Below are positions 1 to 7,418 of a stretch of DNA of 18,408 nt, piece after piece (positions within the stretch are counted from its first letter, which is position 1; every line of letters begins with the position of its first letter). The stretch covers positions 1 through 18,408 of the forward strand of contig JASHSZ010000375.1 in the NCBI GenBank assembly GCA_030040815.1, given 5' to 3'. Source of the DNA: Streptosporangiaceae bacterium (GTDB lineage Bacteria > Actinomycetota > Actinomycetes > Streptosporangiales > Streptosporangiaceae). The translations under genes were made by a program, and so were the position numbers. A model generated the notes under the pieces. It saw only the letters and a program-made list of their open reading frames with translations, ran no database searches and was not told the origin of the DNA.

Positions 1-867
1 GTTCTGAATGCGCTGCTCGGGCTCGGCACGGCGCTGGCACCGGGGTTCGTCGCGGTGTTTGTTGGCGTCGGATTCTGGGTCGGCCTGCCGATCGTTGCGG
101 CCTGCCTGCTCGTGGGACTGATCGCCGTGAGCCTGCGCCTGCCGCTCGATCCTGCCAGTCAGCGACCCTCAGTCGTGAGTCGGCCGGACGGAGGCGCACG
201 CCGGCCCGGCCGGGCACCGGCGGCCGGGGCGCTGCGCCTGCCGCGAGGGCTCGGAGTGTTCGCGGCCTTCGCGCTGCTGTACGGCTTCTGCGAGACCATG
301 AACGGCAACTGGTCGCAGCTGGACGTCACGTCACTCGGTGTCCGCGCCTCTACTGCATCGCTGGCCCTGACCGGGTTCTGGGCCCTGGTGACCGCAGGCC
401 GGGTGCTGGTGGCGGGGATACGGCGCTGGCTGCCGAGCCGGGCCGCGTACCACATCCTGCCGTTCGTGCTGGCTGGCGCGTTTGTGCTGATCGCGGTCCT
501 GCCGCACAACGCCCCGGGAGCCGCGATCGCCGCGTTCTGCCTGGCCGGGCTGGGCTGCTCGGCCTTGCTGCCGCTGACGATCAGCTTCGGGCAGGAAAAG
601 CTCACCGATAGCCAGACCGCGGTGGCCGGCGGCGTCATCGCCACCTATGAGGTCGGCTACGGTATCGCCGCGTTTGGCGTCGGTCCGTTGGCCAGCGCCG
701 GAGTCCGGCTGCCGCAGATTTTCGCGGCGAGCGCGGCGGTGGCCGCGGGCATGGGCTTGCTGTCCCTGATGGTCGCGCACCACCGCCCCTCGCCGGCCAC
801 CGTGCATCCCCGGCCCGGCCCGCCGCGTCCGCTCCCGGCTGCGGCCGCGGATCAGCCGGCAGCCTGA
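1..867 (+). CDS. MFS transporter, C-terminal part (5' end outside window)
   Basis: The reading frame is already open at base 1 (VLNALLGLGTALAP), so the gene starts upstream of the window and about 288 C-terminal residues are visible. They contain roughly seven hydrophobic segments separated by short basic loops (for example AGRVLVAGIRRWLPSRAAYH), the pattern of the second half of a major facilitator superfamily transporter. The NGNWSQ stretch at the start of a helix resembles MFS permeases of the sugar/fucose-permease type, but the substrate cannot be deduced. A central loop and the cytoplasmic tail are rich in Pro, Ala and Arg. The stop lies 12 bases before the start of the GMC oxidoreductase, which suggests one operon in which this protein may move the substrate or product of that enzyme (inference). 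The family call is safe; the substrate is unknown. Confidence 0.85.
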   Translation, partial: VLNALLGLGTALAPGFVAVFVGVGFWVGLPIVAACLLVGLIAVSLRLPLDPASQRPSVVSRPDGGARRPGRAPAAGALRLPRGLGVFAAFALLYGFCETMNGNWSQLDVTSLGVRASTASLALTGFWALVTAGRVLVAGIRRWLPSRAAYHILPFVLAGAFVLIAVLPHNAPGAAIAAFCLAGLGCSALLPLTISFGQEKLTDSQTAVAGGVIATYEVGYGIAAFGVGPLASAGVRLPQIFAASAAVAAGMGLLSLMVAHHRPSPATVHPRPGPPRPLPAAAADQPAA

Positions 868-879
868 CATCATCGAGGC

Positions 880-2433
880 ATGCCCGAGCACTACGACGTC
901 GTCATCGTCGGGACCGGAGCAGGCGGCGGCACCATAGCCAGCGTGCTGGCTCACGGCGGCAAGCGCCTGCTGCTGCTGGAACGCGGAGACTTCTTGCCCA
1001 GGGAGCTGGCGAACTGGGATCCCGAGCAGGTCTTCGTCGACGGCCGGTACATATCCGCAGACACCTGGTATGACAGCGACGGCTCGCCGTTTCAGCCGCA
1101 GGTGCACTACTTCGTCGGCGGCGCCACCAAGATGTACGGCGCGGCGCTGTACCGACTGCGGCCGGCCGACTTCGGCGAGATCCAGCACGCGGGCGGCCTG
1201 TCGCCGGCCTGGCCGGTCAGCTACGACGAGTTCGAGCCGTGGTACACCAAGGCCGAGTGGCTGTATCAGGTGCACGGCGTGCACGGCGAGGATCCCACCG
1301 AGGGCCACTGGTCCCGGCAGTACCCGTGGCCCCCGGTCAGCCACGAGCCGCGCATCCAGCAGATCTCCGACTCGCTGACCGCGGCCGGATATCGGCCGTT
1401 CCACGCGCCCTGCGGGATTCTGCTGGACGAGGCGCACCGCCCGGCGAGCACGTGCATCCGGTGCAACACCTGTGACGGATACCCGTGTCTGGTACACGCG
1501 AAGTCGGACGCCGAGACGATGGCTGTCCGCCCGGTTCTCGGCCTCGACAACGTGACGCTGCTCGTGAACGCAGAGGTCCAGCGACTGGAAACCGGCCCGT
1601 CGGGCGGATCGGTCACCGGGGTTGTCGTAGCCCGCGGCGGGCAGACCGAGACATATACCGGCGACGTAGTCGTGGTGTCGGCGGGCGCCGCCAACAGTGC
1701 CAGGATCCTGCTCAGGTCGGTCTCCGAGCAGCAGCCAGGCGGCATCGCCAACAGCTCAGGCCTGGTCGGCCGCAACTACATGTTTCATAACAGCAAAGCT
1801 GTCGTGGCACTGGACAAGGAGCCCAACGACACGGTTTTCCAGAAGACGGTCGGGCTCAATGACTTCTACTTCGCCGGCGACGGCAGGCCGTGGCCACTCG
1901 GCAACATCCAGATGGTCGGCAAGTCAAACGCAGCAGCGATGAAGGGCGAGGAGCCTAAGCTGACCATGCTCGCGCCGCGGGTCAGCCTGGACGAGATCGC
2001 CAGGCACGCGGTGGACTTCTGGCTGACCACCGAGGACGTCCCTAAGCCCGACAACCGGGTGACGGTGGACGCAGGCGGTCGCGTGCTCCTGGCCTACCGT
2101 GCCACCAACTCCGAGGAAGCCGATGGCCTGTACGGCGAGCTGCAAACGATCATGAACCACATCGGCATCGCCGCCCACCACGTCCTGGACAAGAACTTCT
2201 ACATGCACATGAGCATCCCGATCGCCGGAGTCGCGCATCAGGCCGGCACCTGTAAGTTCGGCACCGATCCCGCGGCGTCGGTGCTCGACGTGCACTGCAA
2301 GGCCCACGACCTGGACAACCTCTACGTCGTCGACTCGAGCTTCATGCCGAGCATCGGCGCGGTGAATCCCGCGCTGACGGTCATGGCGAACGCGATCCGC
2401 GTGGGCGAGCACCTGCTGCAGCGAATGAGCTGA
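880..2433 (+). CDS. GMC-family FAD-dependent oxidoreductase with Cys-rich motif
   Basis: This 517-residue protein is full length for the glucose-methanol-choline family. The N-terminal Rossmann motif GTGAGGGTIA (residues 11-20) binds the FAD ADP moiety and the acidic end of beta-2 is LLLERGD (31-37). VGGATKMYGAALYRL (79-93) matches the second FAD-contact region. The C-terminal GMC domain shows VAHQAGTCKFG (451-461) and VNPALTVMANAI (495-506), giving H453 and N496 as the expected catalytic His/Asn pair. C178, C192, C195, C198 and C203 form a ferredoxin-like spacing, seen in a subset of bacterial GMC dehydrogenases and possibly ligating an Fe-S cluster. There is no signal peptide, so it is probably cytoplasmic. 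The ATG is chosen because it directly precedes the Rossmann strand; a GAGG lies just upstream, and the gene is probably coupled to the transporter gene 12 bases before. It should oxidise an alcohol or sugar hydroxyl; the substrate and electron acceptor are unknown. Confidence 0.9.
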   Translation: MPEHYDVVIVGTGAGGGTIASVLAHGGKRLLLLERGDFLPRELANWDPEQVFVDGRYISADTWYDSDGSPFQPQVHYFVGGATKMYGAALYRLRPADFGEIQHAGGLSPAWPVSYDEFEPWYTKAEWLYQVHGVHGEDPTEGHWSRQYPWPPVSHEPRIQQISDSLTAAGYRPFHAPCGILLDEAHRPASTCIRCNTCDGYPCLVHAKSDAETMAVRPVLGLDNVTLLVNAEVQRLETGPSGGSVTGVVVARGGQTETYTGDVVVVSAGAANSARILLRSVSEQQPGGIANSSGLVGRNYMFHNSKAVVALDKEPNDTVFQKTVGLNDFYFAGDGRPWPLGNIQMVGKSNAAAMKGEEPKLTMLAPRVSLDEIARHAVDFWLTTEDVPKPDNRVTVDAGGRVLLAYRATNSEEADGLYGELQTIMNHIGIAAHHVLDKNFYMHMSIPIAGVAHQAGTCKFGTDPAASVLDVHCKAHDLDNLYVVDSSFMPSIGAVNPALTVMANAIRVGEHLLQRMS

Positions 2434-2446
2434 CCGCTGACGATGG

Positions 2447-2458
2447 GTGCGGCCGCAC
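2447..2458. repeat. 12-base perfect palindrome between convergent genes
   Basis: GTGCGGCCGCAC lies in the 46-base spacer between the stop of the GMC gene and the stop of the TehA-like gene on the other strand. A perfect GC palindrome without a loop or T-tract is a weak candidate for a shared terminator and may be chance at this base composition. Confidence 0.25.
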
Positions 2459-2479
2459 GTCGGCGCCTCGGCACGACCA

Positions 2480-3406
2480 TCACGGGTGCGGTGAGAGGAG
2501 CTGGCCGCGCCCTATGGCGATGATCGTGCGGGCAGCTATGGCGGCGACCAGGGCTGTGATCAGGACAAGGATGAGTATGGTGTAGGCGGCGCGCGCTGGC
2601 GGCCGGGTCACAGCGATCCAGAGCAGCGCATCCGTCGCGACGACAGCGTAACTGAAGGTAAATGCCCACAGGCCCGGCGAGAACCGAAGCCGACCGTACA
2701 GCGGGATGAAACGGAGCTGAACGAGCGCCATGAATACCGCGTATCCGCCGAGCGCGTAGGCGACGAAGGATGTCGCGCCAGCTGTGACCGCGAAATACGC
2801 AACGCCCGCAACCGCAGGCGGGGCAGCCTCGATAGCCAGGGTGGGCACCAGCGGGGCCGGCAGAGCGCTCCGGAACATCAGGCGGCTCAGAATCGTGGCA
2901 CCGAGGAGCGCCCAGCAGAGCACGCCAACGCCGAAGGATGCCCAGGCCAGGGCGTGCAGCCGGACTCCCGCGGCGGCGGTGGCGCCGAGAAATCCGCCGG
3001 CGACGGTGGGCACGAAATAGCCCGGGTGCGCTGAGTCAGGGTTCATCTCGCCAACGATCCACTGGCCGGTCAGGAACGCGCCGAGCGCGATCGTCAGCGC
3101 CAGGAAGATCACCACAAGGGCCCGGCCGGCGGTGAACGCGTAGCTAGCCAGCGCCCCCGCCAGCAGCATCGGGACGATGACCGCAATCGAGACGAACGGC
3201 CCCTGGACCGGATCGCGCAGGTCGCTCACCAGCTGACGCCCGCCCTGGCTGGCATACCAGGCGGCCAGTACCAGCCAGGCTCCGGCCGCCAGCACAAAGA
3301 TCACGTTGGGAACGACCACGCCGATCGCCACCACCCGGCTGGCCGCTTTCCAGGCCTCGGCGAGCCCGGTCAGCCCGAAGGCGATGGAAAAGATGTTCGG
3401 CGGCAC
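2480..3406 (-). CDS. TehA/SLAC1-type (TDT family) transporter
   Basis: This is a polytopic membrane protein of about 308 residues, the usual length of TDT-family (tellurite-resistance/dicarboxylate transporter, SLAC1-fold) proteins. About ten hydrophobic helices are visible, and the N-terminal PPNIFSIAFGLTGLAEAW is a typical TDT first-helix signature. Members export or conduct anions such as sulfite, C4-dicarboxylate, chloride or nitrate; which one applies here cannot be seen. The frame is open 43 codons further upstream, but the GTG at 3406 is preferred because it is preceded by GAGGCAGG with a 6-base spacer and places the first helix a few residues from the start. The gene is divergent from the DUF302 gene and convergent with the GMC gene. 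There are no frame disruptions. Confidence 0.82.
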   Translation of the reverse strand: MPPNIFSIAFGLTGLAEAWKAASRVVAIGVVVPNVIFVLAAGAWLVLAAWYASQGGRQLVSDLRDPVQGPFVSIAVIVPMLLAGALASYAFTAGRALVVIFLALTIALGAFLTGQWIVGEMNPDSAHPGYFVPTVAGGFLGATAAAGVRLHALAWASFGVGVLCWALLGATILSRLMFRSALPAPLVPTLAIEAAPPAVAGVAYFAVTAGATSFVAYALGGYAVFMALVQLRFIPLYGRLRFSPGLWAFTFSYAVVATDALLWIAVTRPPARAAYTILILVLITALVAAIAARTIIAIGRGQLLSPHP

Positions 3407-3766
3407 TCGTGACCTGCCTCTTCGCGCCGTCGGCTGGTTAGCGCGGTCCAGCGCCGCGTCATGGTGTCCTGCACGGACATTTTCCGGATCTATGAGAGGA
3501 CGCCTTTCTCTGCAGGCAAGGCCCAGGACGCCCATGCCGATGCAATTCGCTACGTCGCGGTGCGCAGCCTGGCATCGGGGAATACCCAGGCATTTTCGGG
3601 ATTACCAGAACAATTCAGTTAGCACGCGCGGCAACAGGTGCCGCGCGAGATCACAGACTACGGAGCAGCCCTGGTGACAGTCATTGCCGGTGCCTATCTC
3701 GGTGCTCGGCTGACGGGTGCTAACTTCCTTGTGGTCAGAGGGCAGCACGGCGTAGCGGGGGCAACG
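3407..3766. other. Divergent intergenic region, TehA-like / DUF302 genes
   Basis: This 360-base spacer separates two divergent genes and should carry both promoters. I see no convincing -35/-10 pair. It is locally AT-richer near 3540-3625 (for example GCATTTTCGGGATTACCAG). It contains a 9-bp-stem hairpin at 3625-3647 (listed separately) and a weaker 6-bp inverted repeat, GCCTGG at 3567-3572 and CCAGGC at 3586-3591, followed by ATTTTC. The frame of the DUF302 gene is open back to 3638, but that stretch does not look like protein conserved in the family. Confidence 0.5.
3625..3647. repeat. Perfect 9-bp stem-loop in divergent promoter region
   Basis: CGCGCGGCA (3625-3633) and TGCCGCGCG (3639-3647) are perfect inverted repeats around a 5-base loop, 119 bases upstream of the DUF302 start. 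There is no T-tract, so an intrinsic terminator is unlikely. It could be an operator or an RNA leader hairpin if transcription starts upstream. The structure is directly visible; any role is inference. Confidence 0.45.
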
Positions 3767-4171
3767 ATGGCCGCTCATACCGAGTCGGAGGTCACGACTA
3801 AGGTCAGCCCGTGGTCGGTTAGCGACACAGTGTCACGGCTCACTGACCTGCTATCCGAGAAGGGTCTGAAGGTCTTCGCCGTGATCGACCAGAGCGCCGA
3901 GGCGCGCCAGGTCGGAATGCAGCTGCGAGAGACGGTGCTTGTCCTGTTCGGCAACCCGGCCGTGGGCACGCCGGTGATGGCGGCCGCGCCGTTGTCGGCG
4001 CTGGATCTCCCGCTCAAGGTGCTCGTCTGGGAAGATGACGGGCACGCGAGTGTGTCGTACTACGGGCCCGCCGCCCTCGCCGCACGCTACGCGCTGAGCG
4101 ACGACCTTGAGGCCAAGCTGGCCGCCATCGATCCGCTGACCGACGCGCTGATCGCCGACGCAGAAAGCTAA
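3767..4171 (+). CDS. DUF302 domain protein
   Basis: The 134-residue product is almost entirely one DUF302 domain. The signature is clear: GLKVFAVIDQSAEARQVGM, then VLVLFGNPAVGTPVMAAAP, SALDLPLKVLVWEDDG and VSYYGPAALAARYAL. The biochemical function of DUF302 is not established. The ATG at 3767 is chosen because GCGGGGG lies 4-10 bases upstream and the domain begins a few residues later. A longer form starting near 3674 would add a hydrophobic, less family-like N-terminus. There is no signal peptide with the preferred start. The gene is divergent from the TehA-like transporter and its TAA overlaps by 4 bases the stop of the aldolase gene on the opposite strand, so the two messages are complementary at their 3' ends. 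Confidence 0.85.
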   Translation: MAAHTESEVTTKVSPWSVSDTVSRLTDLLSEKGLKVFAVIDQSAEARQVGMQLRETVLVLFGNPAVGTPVMAAAPLSALDLPLKVLVWEDDGHASVSYYGPAALAARYALSDDLEAKLAAIDPLTDALIADAES

Positions 4172-4845
4172 CGACGAGACGCCGGCCGCTGGTTCCTTCT
4201 CTCCCCGTACCGGCGCCGCTGCGCCTCGGCAGACACCTCGTCGAGTTCCGCCTGGGAGAGGATGCGCGGCTCTCCGTAGCCGCGAGCGAGGCGATACACG
4301 CGGGCCAGCCACTCCAGCAGCAGGGCCCGGTCGTACGCGGCCGGCAGCGTCGCACCGTAACAGATCGCGCCGTGGTTCTGCAGGATCGCAGCCTGCCGCG
4401 CGGCGAGCGCGGCTACGGCCCCCTCGGCCAGCCCTGCTGATCCGAACCGGACGTAGGTCGCGACGCGCACCGGGCCGCCCAGGCTCGTGATGGCGTAGTG
4501 CACCGCGGGCAACTCGGTGCACGTCGCCGACAGCGCCACCACCTCAGCCGAGTGGGTATGGACGACGGCGCGCGCGTCGGTGGCCGCGTAGATCGCGAGG
4601 TGCATGGGCAATTCGGTCGAAGGGGTCTCCACCGCCTCCACCTCGTCGCCGCCGGGTGTCACGACGCAGATGTCCGACGGCGTCAGCTCGTCGTAGCCAA
4701 TCCCCGAGGGTGTGATGGCGATGAGGTCGCCCAGCCGGACGCTCAGGTTCCCGGCGGCACCGACCGCTAGCCCGTCCGCCACCAGCCGGGCACCGTACCG
4801 GACGAGCTGTTCCCTGGCCCCGCGCAGCTCAGCGCCCACGTCCAT
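4168..4845 (-). CDS. Class II aldolase/adducin family protein (FucA-like)
   Basis: The 225-residue protein has the class II aldolase/adducin fold of L-fuculose-1-phosphate aldolase. Visible landmarks are the substrate-phosphate motif AGNLSVR (31-37), TPSGIGYDEL (45-54), the catalytic acid E78 in PSTELPMH, the zinc-ligand pair H96/H98 in VVHTHSAEV and the third ligand H158 in LQNHGAICYG. All key residues are present, so it should be an active zinc enzyme cleaving a sugar phosphate to dihydroxyacetone phosphate and an aldehyde; the exact sugar is unknown. The start at 4845 (MDVGAELR) matches the family N-terminus. The frame runs 82 codons further upstream but that part is basic and low-complexity. 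No strong ribosome binding site is seen. The basic C-terminal tail overlaps the DUF302 stop. Confidence 0.85.
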   Translation of the reverse strand: MDVGAELRGAREQLVRYGARLVADGLAVGAAGNLSVRLGDLIAITPSGIGYDELTPSDICVVTPGGDEVEAVETPSTELPMHLAIYAATDARAVVHTHSAEVVALSATCTELPAVHYAITSLGGPVRVATYVRFGSAGLAEGAVAALAARQAAILQNHGAICYGATLPAAYDRALLLEWLARVYRLARGYGEPRILSQAELDEVSAEAQRRRYGERRNQRPASRR

Positions 4846-5164
4846 GAAGGGATGGTAGACGCTGACCTGGCCGCTCAGCCGGTCAGCCGCTACCGCCGCC
4901 GGGGTCATAGCGCTCGCGCAGGCGGTCCCAGTCGCCAGCGCCAAACCCCTGGGAACAGCGCGGCCGGGCCGCCTGGGAGGTCGTCCACGTTGCGATCCAG
5001 CGGACGGTCGGCGGTCTGCGCCAGTTTCGGCAGCGTCCGCTCGCAGGCTGGCAGTCGAGCACCCCCGTGGACGGACGAAGAGTGCGTACAACGATCACTG
5101 ACATGACCATCGAGTGGTGCCCCATGAGCCGTCCGCCTGCAAAGGGCGGGTTAGCGTGGCGAGA
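4846..5164. other. Intergenic region with no supported gene
   Basis: This 319-base spacer lies between the start of the minus-strand aldolase gene and the start of the plus-strand methyltransferase pseudogene, so it probably holds the aldolase promoter and the former promoter of the methyltransferase. The open frames here give Arg/Pro/Ser-rich translations typical of GC-rich non-coding strand. I see no clear promoter pair, hairpin or repeat. Confidence 0.4.
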
Positions 5165-5937
5165 GTGATCAGCCGCGCGGAGCGCTCGATGTCCTTCGGG
5201 ACGATCGCGGCCGACTACGACCGGCTCCGGCCGAGCCCGGGCCCTGGGGGCAGTCGACTGGCTGCTTCCTGCGCGCCGCGACGTCGTCGTCGATCTCGGG
5301 GCCGGCACCGGGCTGCTGACTCGCGCTGTCGCCGCCGCCGCAGGTCACGTGATCGCGATCGAGCCCGACCAGCGGATGCGGGCCGTGCTGGCGAGCCCTC
5401 CCCCGGTGTCGAGGTACTGGCGGGTCGTGGCGAGGCGATTCCGCTGCCGGACGGCAGCGTCGACGCCGTCCTGGTGTCCTCAGCGTGGCACTGGATGGAC
5501 ACGGACCTGGCCGGCGCGGAGATCGCCAGGGTGCTGTGGGACGGCGGCCGGTTCGGCGTCATCTGGACCGGCCGGGAGCGAACGGCCTGGCTGCGCACGA
5601 GCGAGTGATTCGGCACTGGTCACCGCGCGACCGGGCCGGTGATCCGAACGCGGCGGATCTGGCGACGGCGAGGGGTCGGCAGGTCACTCTGCCTGACCCG
5701 ACCCTGTTCCGTAATATCGAGACGCAGACGTTCCACTTTACGCGCCGCATCTCGATCCCTGACCTGGTCGAACGGCTGACGACCTACAGCTACGTGATCA
5801 GCGCAAGCGACGAGGTAAAGGCGGCCGGCCGCGCCCGAGCCGCCGCCGCGCTGACCGAGCAATTCCCTGGTGCCACCGAGATCGAGGTGCCCATGCGCTC
5901 GCGCTGCTGGCGCTCCGACCGGGTGGCCCGTTGCTGA
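5165..5937 (+). pseudogene. Class I SAM-dependent methyltransferase, frameshifted
   Basis: A complete methyltransferase can be read only by changing frame three times. The N-terminal part is SFGTIAADYDRLRP (frame 2, start GTG 5165 or ATG 5189). The SAM-binding motif I, VVVDLGAGTGLLTRAVA, and IAIEPDQRMRAVLA are in frame 3. VEVLAGRGEAIPLPDGSVD and VSSAWHWMD return to frame 2. The C-terminal part, HFTRRISIPDLVERLTTYSY to PMRSRCWRSDRVAR, is in frame 1. The first change sits on a run of five G (5246-5250), the second on the C/T run near 5396-5405, and the third between about 5565 and 5605. The gene belongs to the UbiE/Methyltransf_11-type class I family. Motifs and both ends are conserved, so the damage is recent or is sequence error; as read, no full-length protein is made. 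Confidence 0.8.
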
Positions 5938-6164
5938 CGTCAGTCCGCGCATGTTCGCCGCGGGTCGCTTCTGCGGGGTGTCAGGACCCGAAGCTCGCAT
6001 ACTGCGTAGCCACCCAGCGATCTCTCAGGGACCTTCCAGGAACGATGGTTACCGTCCATTACATGGATGAGTTCGCGTTGTCGATGCGCTTCGCGACCGT
6101 GGCGTCCATGCTCACCTGCTCCGTGGGGGCAATGCAGGGAGATCGCGGTAAGGAGACCGGGACC

Positions 6165-6302
6165 ATGACACCGCAGCAGAAAGCCTTGATAGCAGAGCTT
6201 CGGGCTGCCGACTACCCAGCCACCTGGAAGCTGAGCGCGAGCGCGGTTGACGACAAGCTGGTGGCCAGCGCCACCCAGATCCAAACGTCGGCCCGCGCCT
6301 GA
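6165..6302 (+). CDS. Small hypothetical protein (45 aa)
   Basis: This short frame starts MTPQQKALIAELRAADYPAT and ends QTSARA. It is preceded by AAGGAGA (6150-6156) at an 8-base distance, one of the better Shine-Dalgarno sequences of the window, which is the main support for it. The product is soluble and mixed-charge, probably largely helical at the N-terminus, with no Cys, no signal peptide and no domain I recognise. The frame is open further upstream (to 5931), but the ribosome binding site argues for this start. It lies first in a run of short same-strand genes. Function unknown. Confidence 0.5.
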   Translation: MTPQQKALIAELRAADYPATWKLSASAVDDKLVASATQIQTSARA

Positions 6303-6391
6303 TCAGCTGCGAGTGGACAGTCTCAGTGCGCGCGAGCTACGGCATAGGCACGGAGACTCTGGCGTTATTCAGGTGACCGAGGGAGATCATC

Positions 6392-6589
6392 ATGAACGCG
6401 CCAACGGGCTTCGGCCGCAGGCATCCGCGCACCGTGATACTCATCCGCGTGCTGGTCACGGCCTGGCTGCTCGCCCTGACCGGAACTCTGCTGGCCTACG
6501 GATACTGGGGCTGGGCGCTGGTGACCGCCGCGGGCGCGGTGGCGAACGGCGTGTGGGCCTATCGCATCTACCGGGCAGCAACCCGCTAG
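6392..6589 (+). CDS. Small two-helix membrane protein (65 aa)
   Basis: The 65-residue product has a short basic N-terminus (GFGRRHPRT), a first hydrophobic segment at about residues 16-36 (VILIRVLVTAWLLALTGTLL), a tight GYWGW turn and a second hydrophobic segment at about 40-57, followed by YRIYRAATR. This is a two-pass inner-membrane protein with both ends probably cytoplasmic by the positive-inside rule. GAGGGAGA lies 6 to 13 bases before the ATG. It is not a family I can name, although such small membrane proteins are common in actinobacteria. It sits between the 45-residue protein and the Clp-N-like gene on the same strand; co-transcription is possible but gaps of about 90-100 bases separate them. 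Confidence 0.6.
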   Translation: MNAPTGFGRRHPRTVILIRVLVTAWLLALTGTLLAYGYWGWALVTAAGAVANGVWAYRIYRAATR

Positions 6590-6693
6590 GCCCAACGGCG
6601 GGTGGTTTCAAGGAGAGGGCCCTGGCCGCGGTGCAGGGATGCCACACTGACGGGTGTACCGGGCAAGCAGATGGTGAACGTCGAGGGCGTGCC

Positions 6694-6951
6694 ATGACCG
6701 AGCCGACTCCCACGCCTCGCCACCGGGACATCGTCGCGGCGGCAAGCAAGATCGCGACCGAATCGGGGCACTCCTACGTCGGTGCCGAGCACCTGTTCCT
6801 AGCGATCGTCCGCGACCGCAGCGCTGTGCCCACTCAGGTTCTGGCGCGGCTAGTCAACCTCGATCAGGTCGAGGCCGACCTTCGTGCGGTAATGGCCTCA
6901 GACGGATACAACACGTGGTCGCGGTTCATCCCGCCAGCGGAGCAGGAGTAG
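6694..6951 (+). CDS. Stand-alone short Clp-N-like domain protein (85 aa)
   Basis: The product reads HRDIVAAASKIATESGHSYV, then GAEHLFLAIVRDRSAVPTQV, then a helical stretch. This is the Clp repeat (Clp_N) found at the N-terminus of ClpA/ClpC unfoldases and in ClpS-like adaptors of actinobacteria, where it binds substrates or adaptors. Only about one of the usual two repeats is present and there is no AAA+ module, so the protein cannot be an unfoldase. It could be an adaptor or decoy for ClpC, or a shortened remnant. The ATG at 6694 has CGAGGG (6682-6687) six bases upstream. The frame is open further 5' but that part is Arg/Gly-rich and non-conserved in appearance. The C-terminus (SRFIPPAEQE) looks natural rather than truncated. 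Confidence 0.7.
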   Translation: MTEPTPTPRHRDIVAAASKIATESGHSYVGAEHLFLAIVRDRSAVPTQVLARLVNLDQVEADLRAVMASDGYNTWSRFIPPAEQE

Positions 6952-7088
6952 CGGCCGACCGCCATGGCGGGCTTGTCGTCGCCGTGGCTGGGTGAGACGA
7001 AGCTCAGGCGCAGCCGAAGCCTTCGCGGGGTCAGTTCCTATCCGAGGCGCTCCTTAGGTAGATCAGGCGGGTCGGCCCGTCCAGGGGG

Positions 7089-7418
7089 TCATGCTCGACC
7101 GTGCCCACGGTGTCGGCAGTCGTGCCGACCGCAGAGCGGGCAGAAGTCGGAGCCCAGCGAGTTTCCCATCGCCGACCGGCCCGCCCGCAGCGGACGCTCA
7201 TGATCTTCGTCGCTGAACCGCGGATCGTTCAGCATCGGTGAGCTACCCGCTTGCTGAGCCGACCGCTGCTGGAATTCACGCTGGAACTGCTGCTGCCGGA
7301 TCGCCATCTGCACGCTGATGGCGGCGTCCTGCTGCCGGCGCTGACGGGCCACGCTGCGGGCCGAGCCGATGACACCGCTGACGATAGCGATGGCCCCGAT
7401 GATGTAGATCCAGTTCAC
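7089..7418 (-). CDS. Small membrane-anchored coiled-coil protein with Cys/His tail (109 aa)
   Basis: From the GTG at 7418 the protein reads VNWIYIIGAIAIVSGVIGSA, a single N-terminal transmembrane helix. A Gln/Arg-rich, probably coiled-coil segment follows (ARQRRQQDAAI to QFQREFQQRSAQQ, about residues 24-56), then a polar linker and the C-terminal FCPLCGRHDCRHRGHG. The CxxC-x3-C plus three His could bind a metal, but no named domain is recognised. GGGAG lies 7 bases upstream of the GTG and decides the start; the frame upstream is Arg/Pro-rich. The start overlaps (GTGA) the stop of a 28-codon hydrophobic frame (7415-7501). It is convergent with the Clp-N-like gene. The good ribosome binding site and clean architecture suggest a real gene. 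Confidence 0.6.
   Translation of the reverse strand: MNWIYIIGAIAIVSGVIGSARSVARQRRQQDAAISVQMAIRQQQFQREFQQRSAQQAGSSPMLNDPRFSDEDHERPLRAGRSAMGNSLGSDFCPLCGRHDCRHRGHGRA

Noticed and set aside
331..1497. 388-codon minus-strand frame opposite the MFS and GMC genes
   Set aside because: It crosses two real genes, shows no family resemblance and has the Arg/Gly/Val bias of a mirror frame.
3638..3766. N-terminal extension of the DUF302 protein
   Set aside because: The extra residues are not part of the DUF302 domain and the internal ATG 3767 has a better upstream purine run.
6964..7203. 79-codon frame after the Clp-N-like gene
   Set aside because: It is Ser/Arg/Pro-rich, overlaps the minus-strand membrane protein gene and has no ribosome binding site.
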